Position numbers and translations under genes: made by a program. Below, piece by piece: positions 36,980-44,458 of a stretch of 54,927 nt of DNA. The stretch comes from an uncultured Coriobacteriaceae bacterium. Its GTDB lineage: Bacteria; Actinomycetota; Coriobacteriia; Coriobacteriales; Atopobiaceae. The stretch spans positions 1 through 54,927 of the forward strand of contig CADBCS010000030.1 of the NCBI GenBank assembly GCA_902793195.1, read 5' to 3'. A model generated the notes under the pieces. It was not told the DNA's origin, ran no database searches, and saw only the letters and a list, made by a program, of their open reading frames with translations. The first letter of the stretch is position 1; each line of letters starts with the position of its first letter.

Positions 36980-38455
36980 CTACGACTTAGATTGCGAAGA
37001 TTGCGAAGGTGGCTCCGTACCGTCTCCCGGCTGCCCATCGGGCTTCGCTGGTGGATTAGAGCCATCGCCAGGCTTGCCTTCGGGCTTTGCGGGCGGTTCC
37101 GAACCGTCTCCCGGCATCCCGTCCCCATGCTTGCCCTCGCCCGGCTTTCCGTCTGGGTTTCCGGACGAGCTTACCTCCACCTCGATCGCCTCACCGGTCG
37201 ATGCGGTGCCTTCCTGGTAGCTCGCATCGCCAACGGTGAGCGTGTGACCTTTGAGCGATATGGCGTCGGCCCCGCATGTGAGGCTCGCTATGTGCGCGTC
37301 GGCCGTGAGCTCCCACGTGCACCCGTCGGAGATCTCCACATAGACCTCCCCCGCCGAGGCATCGGGGTTGACAGACCCCACAAGGCTTGACCCGTCCGAA
37401 AGATACAGGTTGAGGCTCGAGACCTCGTCTACCAGCATCGTTCCCACAAGCTCCTGACCAATCGCCCTGAGCGTCACATGCCCGCCGTTGCTTCCTTCGC
37501 TACCCCACCCTGCCGCAGCGGCGCGCAGGATGTTTCCGCTTGCGTCACCGTTGGTGAGCTTCGCCTTTTGCAGGCTGATGGTCGCCACGGTGTTGTTGAC
37601 GAAGAACAGGTCTCCCTGTGCGTTTTCCAGCGAGCCGCCGGTCATGGAGAAACTCGCCTCGCCCTGGGCGGCATCGCCCGACATCGACTGGTAGATCATG
37701 ACCGCCTGGAACCAGTCGGACTTGTCACTGTTCTTCTTGTTGTTGTCCGCATGCACCTCGCAGTCGTTGAGCGTAACCGAGTTCTTGCCCTCCACCACGA
37801 CGCCTTGGGATGCCGTCGACGTGAGCTTCGCCCCGCTCACCGTTACGTCGGCAGTCGAATAGATGGCAGGCGAACCTGTTCCTTCGGTGGCATAAGACCC
37901 TCCAACAACCGTCTGCGTCCCACCACCGCGGTCGGAGCGAATGGCAGCAGAGGAGTTGCCCGTCGTGTGGACCGTGATGTCATGTGCCTCGAGCTTTCCG
38001 CCACCCGTAACCATGAGCCCGCCGGAACAGTTGCCGCTCGTCTCGATGGTGGAGTTGGCCACACTCACCGACGTCTGTTCCCCATACGAGAAGATCGCGT
38101 TCGCGTGCGTTCCGTTGGTGGTCACCGTTATATCATCGAGGGTCAGCGTCGCCTTCTCGGTGGCAAAGATCGCGGAGTTCTCTCCATAGAAGTCTGCTTC
38201 GTCACCATCGGCCTCACCCGTCTTGGTCACGTCCACCGCGGTGTAGCTCTTCTGCTCACCGCTCACCGCTATGGCATGCTCGCCGTCCACGTCGTTCGAT
38301 ATCGTCTCTCGCCTCGATGCTCCCGCGCCACTGGCCTCCGCAGTCGACTCTGTTTGCGCAGTCTGGTTCGATTGGCTGGACCCACAGGCCGCAAGCATCG
38401 CTGCAAGCGAGGTGGACATGGCAAGAAACCCTCTTCTTGTAGTTGCAGTCTTCAT
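36980..38455 (-). CDS. secreted lipoprotein with beta-helix-like body and Pro/Gly-rich tail
   Basis: A 491-residue predicted surface protein. The N-terminus MKTATTRRGFLAMSTSLAAM combines a twin-arginine motif (TRRGFL) with a lipobox ending LAAC (Cys24), so it is likely a Tat-exported lipoprotein. The body has short Thr/Ser/Asn/Gly-rich strands with phrases such as ATLTLDDITVTTNG and ADVTVSGAKLTSTAS, typical of right-handed parallel beta-helix or adhesin-like proteins. The last 65 residues hold repeats of the PGDGSEPPAKPEGK type, like a cell-wall-spanning stalk. ATG 38455 has AAGGAGG 7-8 nt upstream, one of the strongest ribosome sites here. Ligand and function are unknown. Confidence 0.75.
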   Translation of the reverse strand: MKTATTRRGFLAMSTSLAAMLAACGSSQSNQTAQTESTAEASGAGASRRETISNDVDGEHAIAVSGEQKSYTAVDVTKTGEADGDEADFYGENSAIFATEKATLTLDDITVTTNGTHANAIFSYGEQTSVSVANSTIETSGNCSGGLMVTGGGKLEAHDITVHTTGNSSAAIRSDRGGGTQTVVGGSYATEGTGSPAIYSTADVTVSGAKLTSTASQGVVVEGKNSVTLNDCEVHADNNKKNSDKSDWFQAVMIYQSMSGDAAQGEASFSMTGGSLENAQGDLFFVNNTVATISLQKAKLTNGDASGNILRAAAAGWGSEGSNGGHVTLRAIGQELVGTMLVDEVSSLNLYLSDGSSLVGSVNPDASAGEVYVEISDGCTWELTADAHIASLTCGADAISLKGHTLTVGDASYQEGTASTGEAIEVEVSSSGNPDGKPGEGKHGDGMPGDGSEPPAKPEGKPGDGSNPPAKPDGQPGDGTEPPSQSSQSKS

Positions 38456-38663
38456 GTTCACTACCTCCTTGGTACGTCCGACGCAACCATGCTACGGCAC
38501 AACTCTTAAGGTTTCCCAAAACGGCCGCGCGTATCCCCGCTCTTCCACGACGATTAACGCTTGCTGAATGACTCCGCTGGGACTACGGACACACTAAAGC
38601 GGGTACATGTACAATGGCGTCAGAGCCATTCCTATCCACTCTCACATAAAGGCGAGGTGCACC

Positions 38664-39578
38664 ATGCGTCCCATGAGCCAGCTCCCCTCCGAAGACGTCG
38701 TCAAAAGGCTGCCGGTCCAACCGCGCTCGGCAATAGTATCGGCGTTGCTCGTAGTCTTCGCCCTCGTGTCGGCACTCGTGCTCTCGCCCCTCTTCTCGTC
38801 GGCAGACACCTATCACGACATGTTCCAAAAGCTCGACGAGAAGAAGACGACCGTCCTCACCCTCTCGGCAGCGGCGGCCGCGACGTCGGCCATCCTCACC
38901 GCGATTCCCGACGACACCTGCACGCCCATAGCCGATCGCATGTCCGAGATAAGCAAGGACTTCACCATCGTGCTCGCCGCCTTACTGCTCGAGAAGTACC
39001 TGGTCACCACGTTGGGATTCGTCTTCTTTACTGGCATCATCCCTCTCTGTTGCGCACTCTTCGTGGTGGTCCAGTTCATGCGAGCAGACGAACGGCGCAG
39101 ACAGCGGCTCGTCGGCATCGCAAGCAGATTGCTGACGTTTGGCCTCGTCCTGTTTGTCGCCACACCGACGAGCGTCTTCGTTGCGAGCAAGATCGACGAG
39201 ACGTATCAGAGCTCCATCGACAAGACCATCGAGGCAACCCAACGCACCGTCAACATCCTGGACACGGCAAACCAGGAGGTCCAGCGAAAGGATCCCGAGA
39301 ACCCCCTCGAGTACATTCAGCAGCGCTTCGAGGACCTGCAGGCAACCGCCAACAACGTCGCGACCAACATCTCGGGCCTCTTGGATTGGGTGAAGGAGAT
39401 TCTCAACGACTTCATTGAGGCGTTTGCCGTCATGATCGTCACGTCGTTCGTCATTCCCATTTTGGTTCCGCTCGTCATCTATCTGGCATTCAAGCTCCTG
39501 TTTGGGCAACAGCAGGTCGTCATCGTCGATCGCGACGATTCCGCTCTTACGCACAAGTCACTCCCAAAGGGAGAATAG
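38664..39578 (+). CDS. uncharacterised polytopic membrane protein
   Basis: A 304-residue protein with four or five predicted membrane helices: about 24-44, possibly 65-80, 105-130, 145-170 and 255-280. Between the last two lies an extracytoplasmic helical region (about 175-245, ATQRTVNILDTANQEVQ onward) that could form a coiled coil. No family is recognised. ATG 38664 follows GCGAGGTG. TACAAT at 38610-38615 may be its -10 box, with a weak CGGACA about 18 bp upstream. It is transcribed divergently from the lipoprotein gene across a 208-bp region and converges on the racemase-like gene. Confidence 0.6.
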   Translation: MRPMSQLPSEDVVKRLPVQPRSAIVSALLVVFALVSALVLSPLFSSADTYHDMFQKLDEKKTTVLTLSAAAAATSAILTAIPDDTCTPIADRMSEISKDFTIVLAALLLEKYLVTTLGFVFFTGIIPLCCALFVVVQFMRADERRRQRLVGIASRLLTFGLVLFVATPTSVFVASKIDETYQSSIDKTIEATQRTVNILDTANQEVQRKDPENPLEYIQQRFEDLQATANNVATNISGLLDWVKEILNDFIEAFAVMIVTSFVIPILVPLVIYLAFKLLFGQQQVVIVDRDDSALTHKSLPKGE

Positions 39579-39605
39579 GACGGCACGGACAGGACAGCTC
39601 GGGCG

Positions 39606-39968
39606 TCAACTGCCGTACGACGACGCGTCCAATACGGGCACGCCCAGATTCATGGCGACCACGGTGCCCGCAAGCAGCTCGTTTGTCACCACGACTGCTT
39701 GCACGCCGTGTTCGACGCCATGCGCAACAAGGTCCGCAATACGCTCGCTCATAGACCCCGAGGAAAGCTCCTCGCCAATCCACGCACGGTCCGCCGCGCC
39801 TGGAACCAGCAACAAGATGCCAGAGGCGGCTAAGGGACGCCTCAGCATGGGGTCACTCATCTGCTCGGGCGTGCCTAGGAGCAGCACACGCCGCCATCCC
39901 CCATGATCTATTTCCGCCTTGATGTGCTCGGCCAAGCTTGCAGTGACGGGCACGTCGTCAACTCTCAC
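39606..39968 (-). CDS. Asp/Glu racemase-like C-terminal half, catalytic Cys missing
   Basis: A 120-residue protein resembling only the second domain of aspartate/glutamate racemases: RRVLLLGTPEQMSDPMLRRPLAASGI, DRAWIGEELSSG, then GVQAVVVTNELLAG and VPVLDASS. In active enzymes the segment before ELL is GCTE with a catalytic Cys; here it is VTNE. The first domain with the other Cys is absent. GTG 39968 follows GAGGGG and overlaps the EAL-protein stop by 11 bp, so it is translated with that gene. It could be a decaying racemase or a non-catalytic domain. Confidence 0.6.
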   Translation of the reverse strand: MRVDDVPVTASLAEHIKAEIDHGGWRRVLLLGTPEQMSDPMLRRPLAASGILLLVPGAADRAWIGEELSSGSMSERIADLVAHGVEHGVQAVVVTNELLAGTVVAMNLGVPVLDASSYGS

Positions 39969-42468
39969 GGGGTTTCCCCTCGTACGGTCCCACATCGCTA
40001 AAGAAGCCCACCATGCCTATGATGCGACCGTTGGCCGTAAGGGGCATCTTGGACGCCTTGATTCTTCGCATCTGGCCGTCACCACGACACGTCACGCCAT
40101 CCACGCCGAGGATGCGATCGCCCCTGAGCACGCGCAGTTCGTCGTCGCGGAACAACTCGTTGCGCAATCCCCATCCCAGGTCCTCGTCTGTCTTTCCCAA
40201 AATGTCCTCGACTCCCGCGAGACCATAGTAGTCGAGGAAGCGCTTGTTTGCACCCAAGAAGCGTCGTTGGCTGTCCTTCCAAAAGATGTTGCGTTCGGTA
40301 ACGTTGAGGATGCCGTTGAGCAGGACCTCGTCGGAGATGCGACTATCTCCTGTCACCTTTGAGCTGGGCGTTCCGCTGAGGTCCAGGTCGAGGTCACGCA
40401 TGCATGACAAGTACTGCCTGTGGCTGTTCATCGACACGGGAATGAGCATGAATATGTGATCGTCGTATCGGTCATTGTCCAGCAGCGCAAAGAACGTGTC
40501 GGCAAGATGGTTGGTGGTTGCCTGCGCAAGACGGTCCTCAATCGTGTCGAGGTCGTAGAACTCCATGAACCGCTCCCGGTCATCGGGATGGATAAACGTT
40601 TTGCAAACCGCCTCTATCTCGTCGCGAGGTGTCTTGCCCTCGCACAAGGAGCCATAATACGGAACGTTGAGATAGATGTTCGTCCACGTGTCGTCCGTCA
40701 CGTCGAGCAGGTCGATTCGCTTGAAGATGGTGTACAGGAAATTGATGGACTGTTCGAGCTGTTGGAAGTTATTGAACTGTGAGTATCTGGTAATGCTCAG
40801 TACCTGCACCAGATATGCCTTTCGCCCCTCCGAACTCTCCACGTGCGTAATGAGGATGGTACAGAACCTACCCCCCATGACGAGGTCGAACTGCTGCGGA
40901 ATGCTGGTGCGCGAGGCCTTCGCGGCAGAGTAGAGTACCTTGTTGCGAATCTCTGCGAAGTCGGTCGTGATCCTTGCGGTCAGCCCCTCGATTCCTCGTG
41001 GATCCAATCGATTCACGAGTTGGATGAAGGCCGTGTTCGCTGAGAGGAAGGAGATGACCCTCTCGCTGATCTCAATGAGCGAGAACGGCTGGGTCGCGAG
41101 GAAATGCGCCGCCTCAACCCCCTGCACGCTGCTGCGCGTGCCGTCCATGAGGTTCACCTTGCCGATCGCGTCGTAATAGCGCGTGTCCTCGCATCGCTCG
41201 TGATGCTCGGCGGTCTCCTTCAGATGCGCCATGATCTCCTCATGACTCTGCGGCTTGCCAAAGAAGTACCCCTGTGCCTTCTCGCACCCAACCGCCTTGA
41301 GGAACATGAACTGCTCCGAGGTCTCAACGCCCTCGCACAACGTTTGCAGCGCAAGTCGCTTGACCATGCTCACCGCATCCGAGACGATCACTCGCGCCCG
41401 CTCGTTGCTCTCCACCTCCTGCAACAAGGACATGTCGAGCTTGACGACGTCGAATAGCGTCCCCTCCAGCACGCTAAGGCTCGAGTAGCCGCTACCAAAG
41501 TCATCGAGGTAGAGCTGGAACCCAGCATCGCGGAACTGCTCGATGCCACGTATGAGCATCTCGTTGCTACGCGAGAGCGCACTCTCGGTAACCTCGATGT
41601 GAACCTGCTCGACGGGAACGTCGTAGCGCTTCATGATCTCGGTGACGACTTCGAAGATGTCACACAGCTCGAAGTCGAGCCGGCTGAGGTTAATGCCAAA
41701 CGGCACGTTTATACCTATGTCGGCGGCCTCTCGCCATTGCGAGCATGCCCTGCGGATGACCTCGGCGTCGAGCCGATGGATGAGCTGATGCCGCTCGAGC
41801 TCGGGCACGAACTCGTCGGGTCGCAAGAACCCATACTCCTCCGACTCCCATCGGGCCAGTATCTCGACCTCACATATGAGTCCGGTGAGGACGCGAATGA
41901 TGGGCTGGGCATATGCCCTGATCTCTCCCCGCCCGATGGCCTCCTCGAGGTGCTCGACGATGTATGAACGACGCTCGAACGCCCTTTGCAGCCCACGGTC
42001 GAAGAAGCGGGAGTACGCAGGGCTCGAGTACCGTATGTCATCGAACGCGAATCGCGCGCGGTCCATCGCCATCTGCACGTCGAGGTTCTTGTCGTACGCG
42101 CAATATCCCGCCTTGAGGACGATGCCATCGACGCCGCTCAGCTCGATGAGCATCCTGTTGGCGTCCTCGAGCGCCTCCGCCACATCGTTGGTGGGCATCA
42201 GAGCCATGAAGCTACCGGATGCAAAGCGTCCAAGACAATGCTTGGGCACGCATGTGCGCAGGTAGTCCGCCACCTGCTTTACAATCGCATCGCCAGCAAC
42301 AATGCCCTTGCGCACGTTATAGGGTCCCATGTTGAGCAGCCTGAGGTACACGAACGAGTAGGAGTCGTCCGACTGCCTTGGAAGCACCCTTCCAACGCGG
42401 GCAATAAAGGACTCGCGGTCCTGCAGGCCCGTAAGCGTGTCCCGAGACTTGCGCATTATACTGGGCAT
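39958..42468 (-). CDS. GGDEF(degenerate)-EAL-PAS-like protein, probable c-di-GMP phosphodiesterase
   Basis: A soluble 836-residue protein. The N-terminal GGDEF-fold domain has RFASGSF in place of the GGDEF signature (near residue 80), so it should not make c-di-GMP. The EAL domain (about 175-420) keeps most catalytic positions: EIL for EAL (near 199), INLSRLDF, IEVTES, DDFGSGYSS, KLDMS, CEGVET and GYFFGKP. A YYDAIGKVNLMD linker follows, then a long region and a C-terminal PAS-like domain (about 725-830, NIFWKDSQRRFLGANKRFLDYYG). ATG 42468 follows GGGAG; the longer in-frame form lacks support. No membrane segment is seen. Confidence 0.88.
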   Translation of the reverse strand: MPSIMRKSRDTLTGLQDRESFIARVGRVLPRQSDDSYSFVYLRLLNMGPYNVRKGIVAGDAIVKQVADYLRTCVPKHCLGRFASGSFMALMPTNDVAEALEDANRMLIELSGVDGIVLKAGYCAYDKNLDVQMAMDRARFAFDDIRYSSPAYSRFFDRGLQRAFERRSYIVEHLEEAIGRGEIRAYAQPIIRVLTGLICEVEILARWESEEYGFLRPDEFVPELERHQLIHRLDAEVIRRACSQWREAADIGINVPFGINLSRLDFELCDIFEVVTEIMKRYDVPVEQVHIEVTESALSRSNEMLIRGIEQFRDAGFQLYLDDFGSGYSSLSVLEGTLFDVVKLDMSLLQEVESNERARVIVSDAVSMVKRLALQTLCEGVETSEQFMFLKAVGCEKAQGYFFGKPQSHEEIMAHLKETAEHHERCEDTRYYDAIGKVNLMDGTRSSVQGVEAAHFLATQPFSLIEISERVISFLSANTAFIQLVNRLDPRGIEGLTARITTDFAEIRNKVLYSAAKASRTSIPQQFDLVMGGRFCTILITHVESSEGRKAYLVQVLSITRYSQFNNFQQLEQSINFLYTIFKRIDLLDVTDDTWTNIYLNVPYYGSLCEGKTPRDEIEAVCKTFIHPDDRERFMEFYDLDTIEDRLAQATTNHLADTFFALLDNDRYDDHIFMLIPVSMNSHRQYLSCMRDLDLDLSGTPSSKVTGDSRISDEVLLNGILNVTERNIFWKDSQRRFLGANKRFLDYYGLAGVEDILGKTDEDLGWGLRNELFRDDELRVLRGDRILGVDGVTCRGDGQMRRIKASKMPLTANGRIIGMVGFFSDVGPYEGKPRES

Positions 42469-42498
42469 GTCGCTCCCATCAATCGTCAACTGTTTGAC

Positions 42499-42527
42499 AT
42501 TATGGAACCTAAATGCCCAAGATGCAA
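42499..42527 (-). promoter_or_regulatory. possible promoter of the EAL gene
   Basis: TTGCAT (42522-42527), a 17-bp spacer and CATAAT (42499-42504) on the minus strand, about 30 bp upstream of the EAL start codon. Both boxes match the consensus partly. Confidence 0.4.
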
Positions 42528-42556
42528 TCAACTGGCAATAAACGTGGCAACTGCTT

Positions 42557-42585
42557 GGGTAAAGGGGCATCACGCCCCTCTACCC
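42557..42585 (-). terminator. hairpin after paaK
   Basis: GGGTAGAGGGGC pairs with GCCCCTTTACCC (12-bp stem, one G-T wobble, 5-nt loop) about 45 bp past the paaK stop. There is no T tract, so it may be a factor-dependent terminator or an mRNA-stabilising stem. Confidence 0.5.
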
Positions 42586-42630
42586 ATTACCCATTCTAGT
42601 GCGGAGATAAATTCTTCTTTGAAAGCGGCA

Positions 42631-43869
42631 CTAGTCGTAGCGCTCGTCGAACACGCGGCGCGTCTTCTTCTCGCTGCGCGGCAGCACGCCCAGCTCCACT
42701 ATCTTGACCAGGGGCGTAAACCCAATGCGGTGCTTAACGCGCTTGGCGACGCGCATGCGCAGGTTCTCCCAATCCACCGAGCCGTTGGTCTCGACATAGA
42801 TGCGCATGGTGTCGCGACCGTCCAGATGCGACAGGCGAATCTGATACTCGCTCGAGAGTTCGGGGAAGCTCGAGAGAATCTCCTCGATCTGCGCAGGAAA
42901 GACGTTGACTCCATGGATCTTCATCATGTCGTCGGAACGTCCGGTGATGGTGTCGATGCGCGGGTGTTCGTTGTGCCCGCACGGACACGCCCCCGGCACG
43001 ATGCGCGAGAGGTCATGCGTGCGGAAGCGGATGAGCGGTGCACCCTCCTTTACCAGCGTGGTGAGCACGATCTCGCCCCACTCGCCATCGGGAACGAGCT
43101 CGCCCGTGTCGGGGTCGATGATCTCCACGTACACGTAGTCGCTCCACACGTGCATGGTGTGACCATGCTGGCAGTTGATGCCAATGCCGGGACCATACAC
43201 CTCGGTGAGGCCGTAGATGTCGTAGTACTCCACGCCAAGGGCGTCAATGATGCGCTGGCGTATCTTCTCGCCGGAACGCTCGGAGCCGGTGACGAGCTTT
43301 CTGAGCTTGATCTTGTCCTTGATGCCGCGCTTCTCGATCTCCTCGGCCAGAAGCAGCGCATAGCTCGCGGTTGCCGTGAGCACCGTGGACTCCATGTCCA
43401 TCATAAACTGGAGCTGCTTCTCGGTGTTGCCCGGACCCATGGGGATGGCCATGGCGCCCAGGCGCTCGGCGCCAGCCTGGAAACCGATGCCTGCCGTCCA
43501 CAGGCCGTAGCCCGGCGTGATCTGGATGCGGTCGTCCGCCGTAATGCCGGCGTACTCGTAGCAGCGCGCGAACTGGATGGCCCAGTCCTCCACGTCCTTT
43601 TGGGTGTAGGGAATGATCACGGGCGTCCCCGTCGTGCCCGAAGACGAGTGAATGCGCACGACGTCACGCTGGGGTACCGCCGAAAGTCCCAGCGGATATG
43701 CCTCGCGCAGGTCCTGCTTCTCGCTGAAGGGAAGCCTTTGGAATTCCTCCACGCTCGACACCCCAGTAATGCCGGCCTCCCTGAGGCGTCGGCCATAGAA
43801 GTTGTCCGATGCGATCAGACGCCCTATCTGCGTGTTCACCTGATCGAGCTGCACGTCGCTGATTTGCAT
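42631..43869 (-). CDS. paaK: phenylacetate-CoA ligase family protein
   Basis: AMP-forming aryl-acid CoA ligase, 412 residues. The phosphate-binding loop is SSSGTTGTP, then YGLTEVYGPG, GEIVLTTL, the hinge region TGRSDDMMKIHGVNVFP and a C-terminal KKTRRVFD with the catalytic Lys region. Length and motifs match PaaK-type ligases of anaerobes, which are often paired with indolepyruvate oxidoreductase. In such pairs the oxidoreductase gives arylacetyl-CoA and the ligase interconverts acid and CoA thioester. It follows iorB by 10 bp. The ATG at 43869 follows AGGAGG. Confidence 0.92.
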   Translation of the reverse strand: MQISDVQLDQVNTQIGRLIASDNFYGRRLREAGITGVSSVEEFQRLPFSEKQDLREAYPLGLSAVPQRDVVRIHSSSGTTGTPVIIPYTQKDVEDWAIQFARCYEYAGITADDRIQITPGYGLWTAGIGFQAGAERLGAMAIPMGPGNTEKQLQFMMDMESTVLTATASYALLLAEEIEKRGIKDKIKLRKLVTGSERSGEKIRQRIIDALGVEYYDIYGLTEVYGPGIGINCQHGHTMHVWSDYVYVEIIDPDTGELVPDGEWGEIVLTTLVKEGAPLIRFRTHDLSRIVPGACPCGHNEHPRIDTITGRSDDMMKIHGVNVFPAQIEEILSSFPELSSEYQIRLSHLDGRDTMRIYVETNGSVDWENLRMRVAKRVKHRIGFTPLVKIVELGVLPRSEKKTRRVFDERYD

Positions 43870-43879
43870 GAAAGCCTCC

Positions 43880-44458
43880 TTATTTGTTGTCCGTATAGTC
43901 GAGGGCCTTGAGGTTCAGCTCGTGAAAGCGCTCGGGCAGCCGCGCCCGAATCGCATCACGTATGTCCTGCTTTCCCATGGAGAGCGCGCCGGCGTTAAGG
44001 GCTGCCCCCAACAGAACGACGTTGAGCACGCGTGCCGTGCCCAGCTCGCTCGCCGCCGCGTTCGCATCCACCACCACAAGACGCTCCACCCTGTCTTGCA
44101 GATAGCCCAGTATGGCATCGAGGTCGTAAGCGGGCCCGCCGGTGGTGGCGCTCACGGGGATGATCGGTCGCGTGCTCACGACTGCCGTTCCGCCCGGTTT
44201 GAGGTACGCCAGCTGGCGCACCGCCTCGGCCGGCTCGAACGCCATCAGAAGGTCGGCGTCGCCGTGGCCAATGAGCGGTGACGAGACGTTCTCGCCGATT
44301 CGCACGTGCGAGGTGACGCTTCCCCCGCGCTGGGCCATGCCAATGGTCTCTGCCGCCTTAACCGGAACGTTGCGCAGCACCGCAGCCGTAGAGAGGAGCC
44401 GTGACGCGAGCACGGTCCCCTGGCCTCCCACGCCGCACAGGATGATGCTGTCCCTCAC
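43880..44458 (-). CDS. iorB: indolepyruvate ferredoxin oxidoreductase beta subunit
   Basis: Gamma-type subunit of 2-oxoacid:ferredoxin oxidoreductase, 192 residues. It contains IILCGVGGQGTVLASRLL, AETIGMAQRGGSVTSHVRIG and LMAFEPAEAVRQL, characteristic of IorB. It works with IorA to oxidise aryl-pyruvates (from Trp, Phe and Tyr transamination) to arylacetyl-CoA with reduced ferredoxin. GTG 44458 overlaps the iorA stop (GTGA) after GGGGAG. The longer in-frame extension lies inside iorA. Confidence 0.94.
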   Translation of the reverse strand: MRDSIILCGVGGQGTVLASRLLSTAAVLRNVPVKAAETIGMAQRGGSVTSHVRIGENVSSPLIGHGDADLLMAFEPAEAVRQLAYLKPGGTAVVSTRPIIPVSATTGGPAYDLDAILGYLQDRVERLVVVDANAAASELGTARVLNVVLLGAALNAGALSMGKQDIRDAIRARLPERFHELNLKALDYTDNK

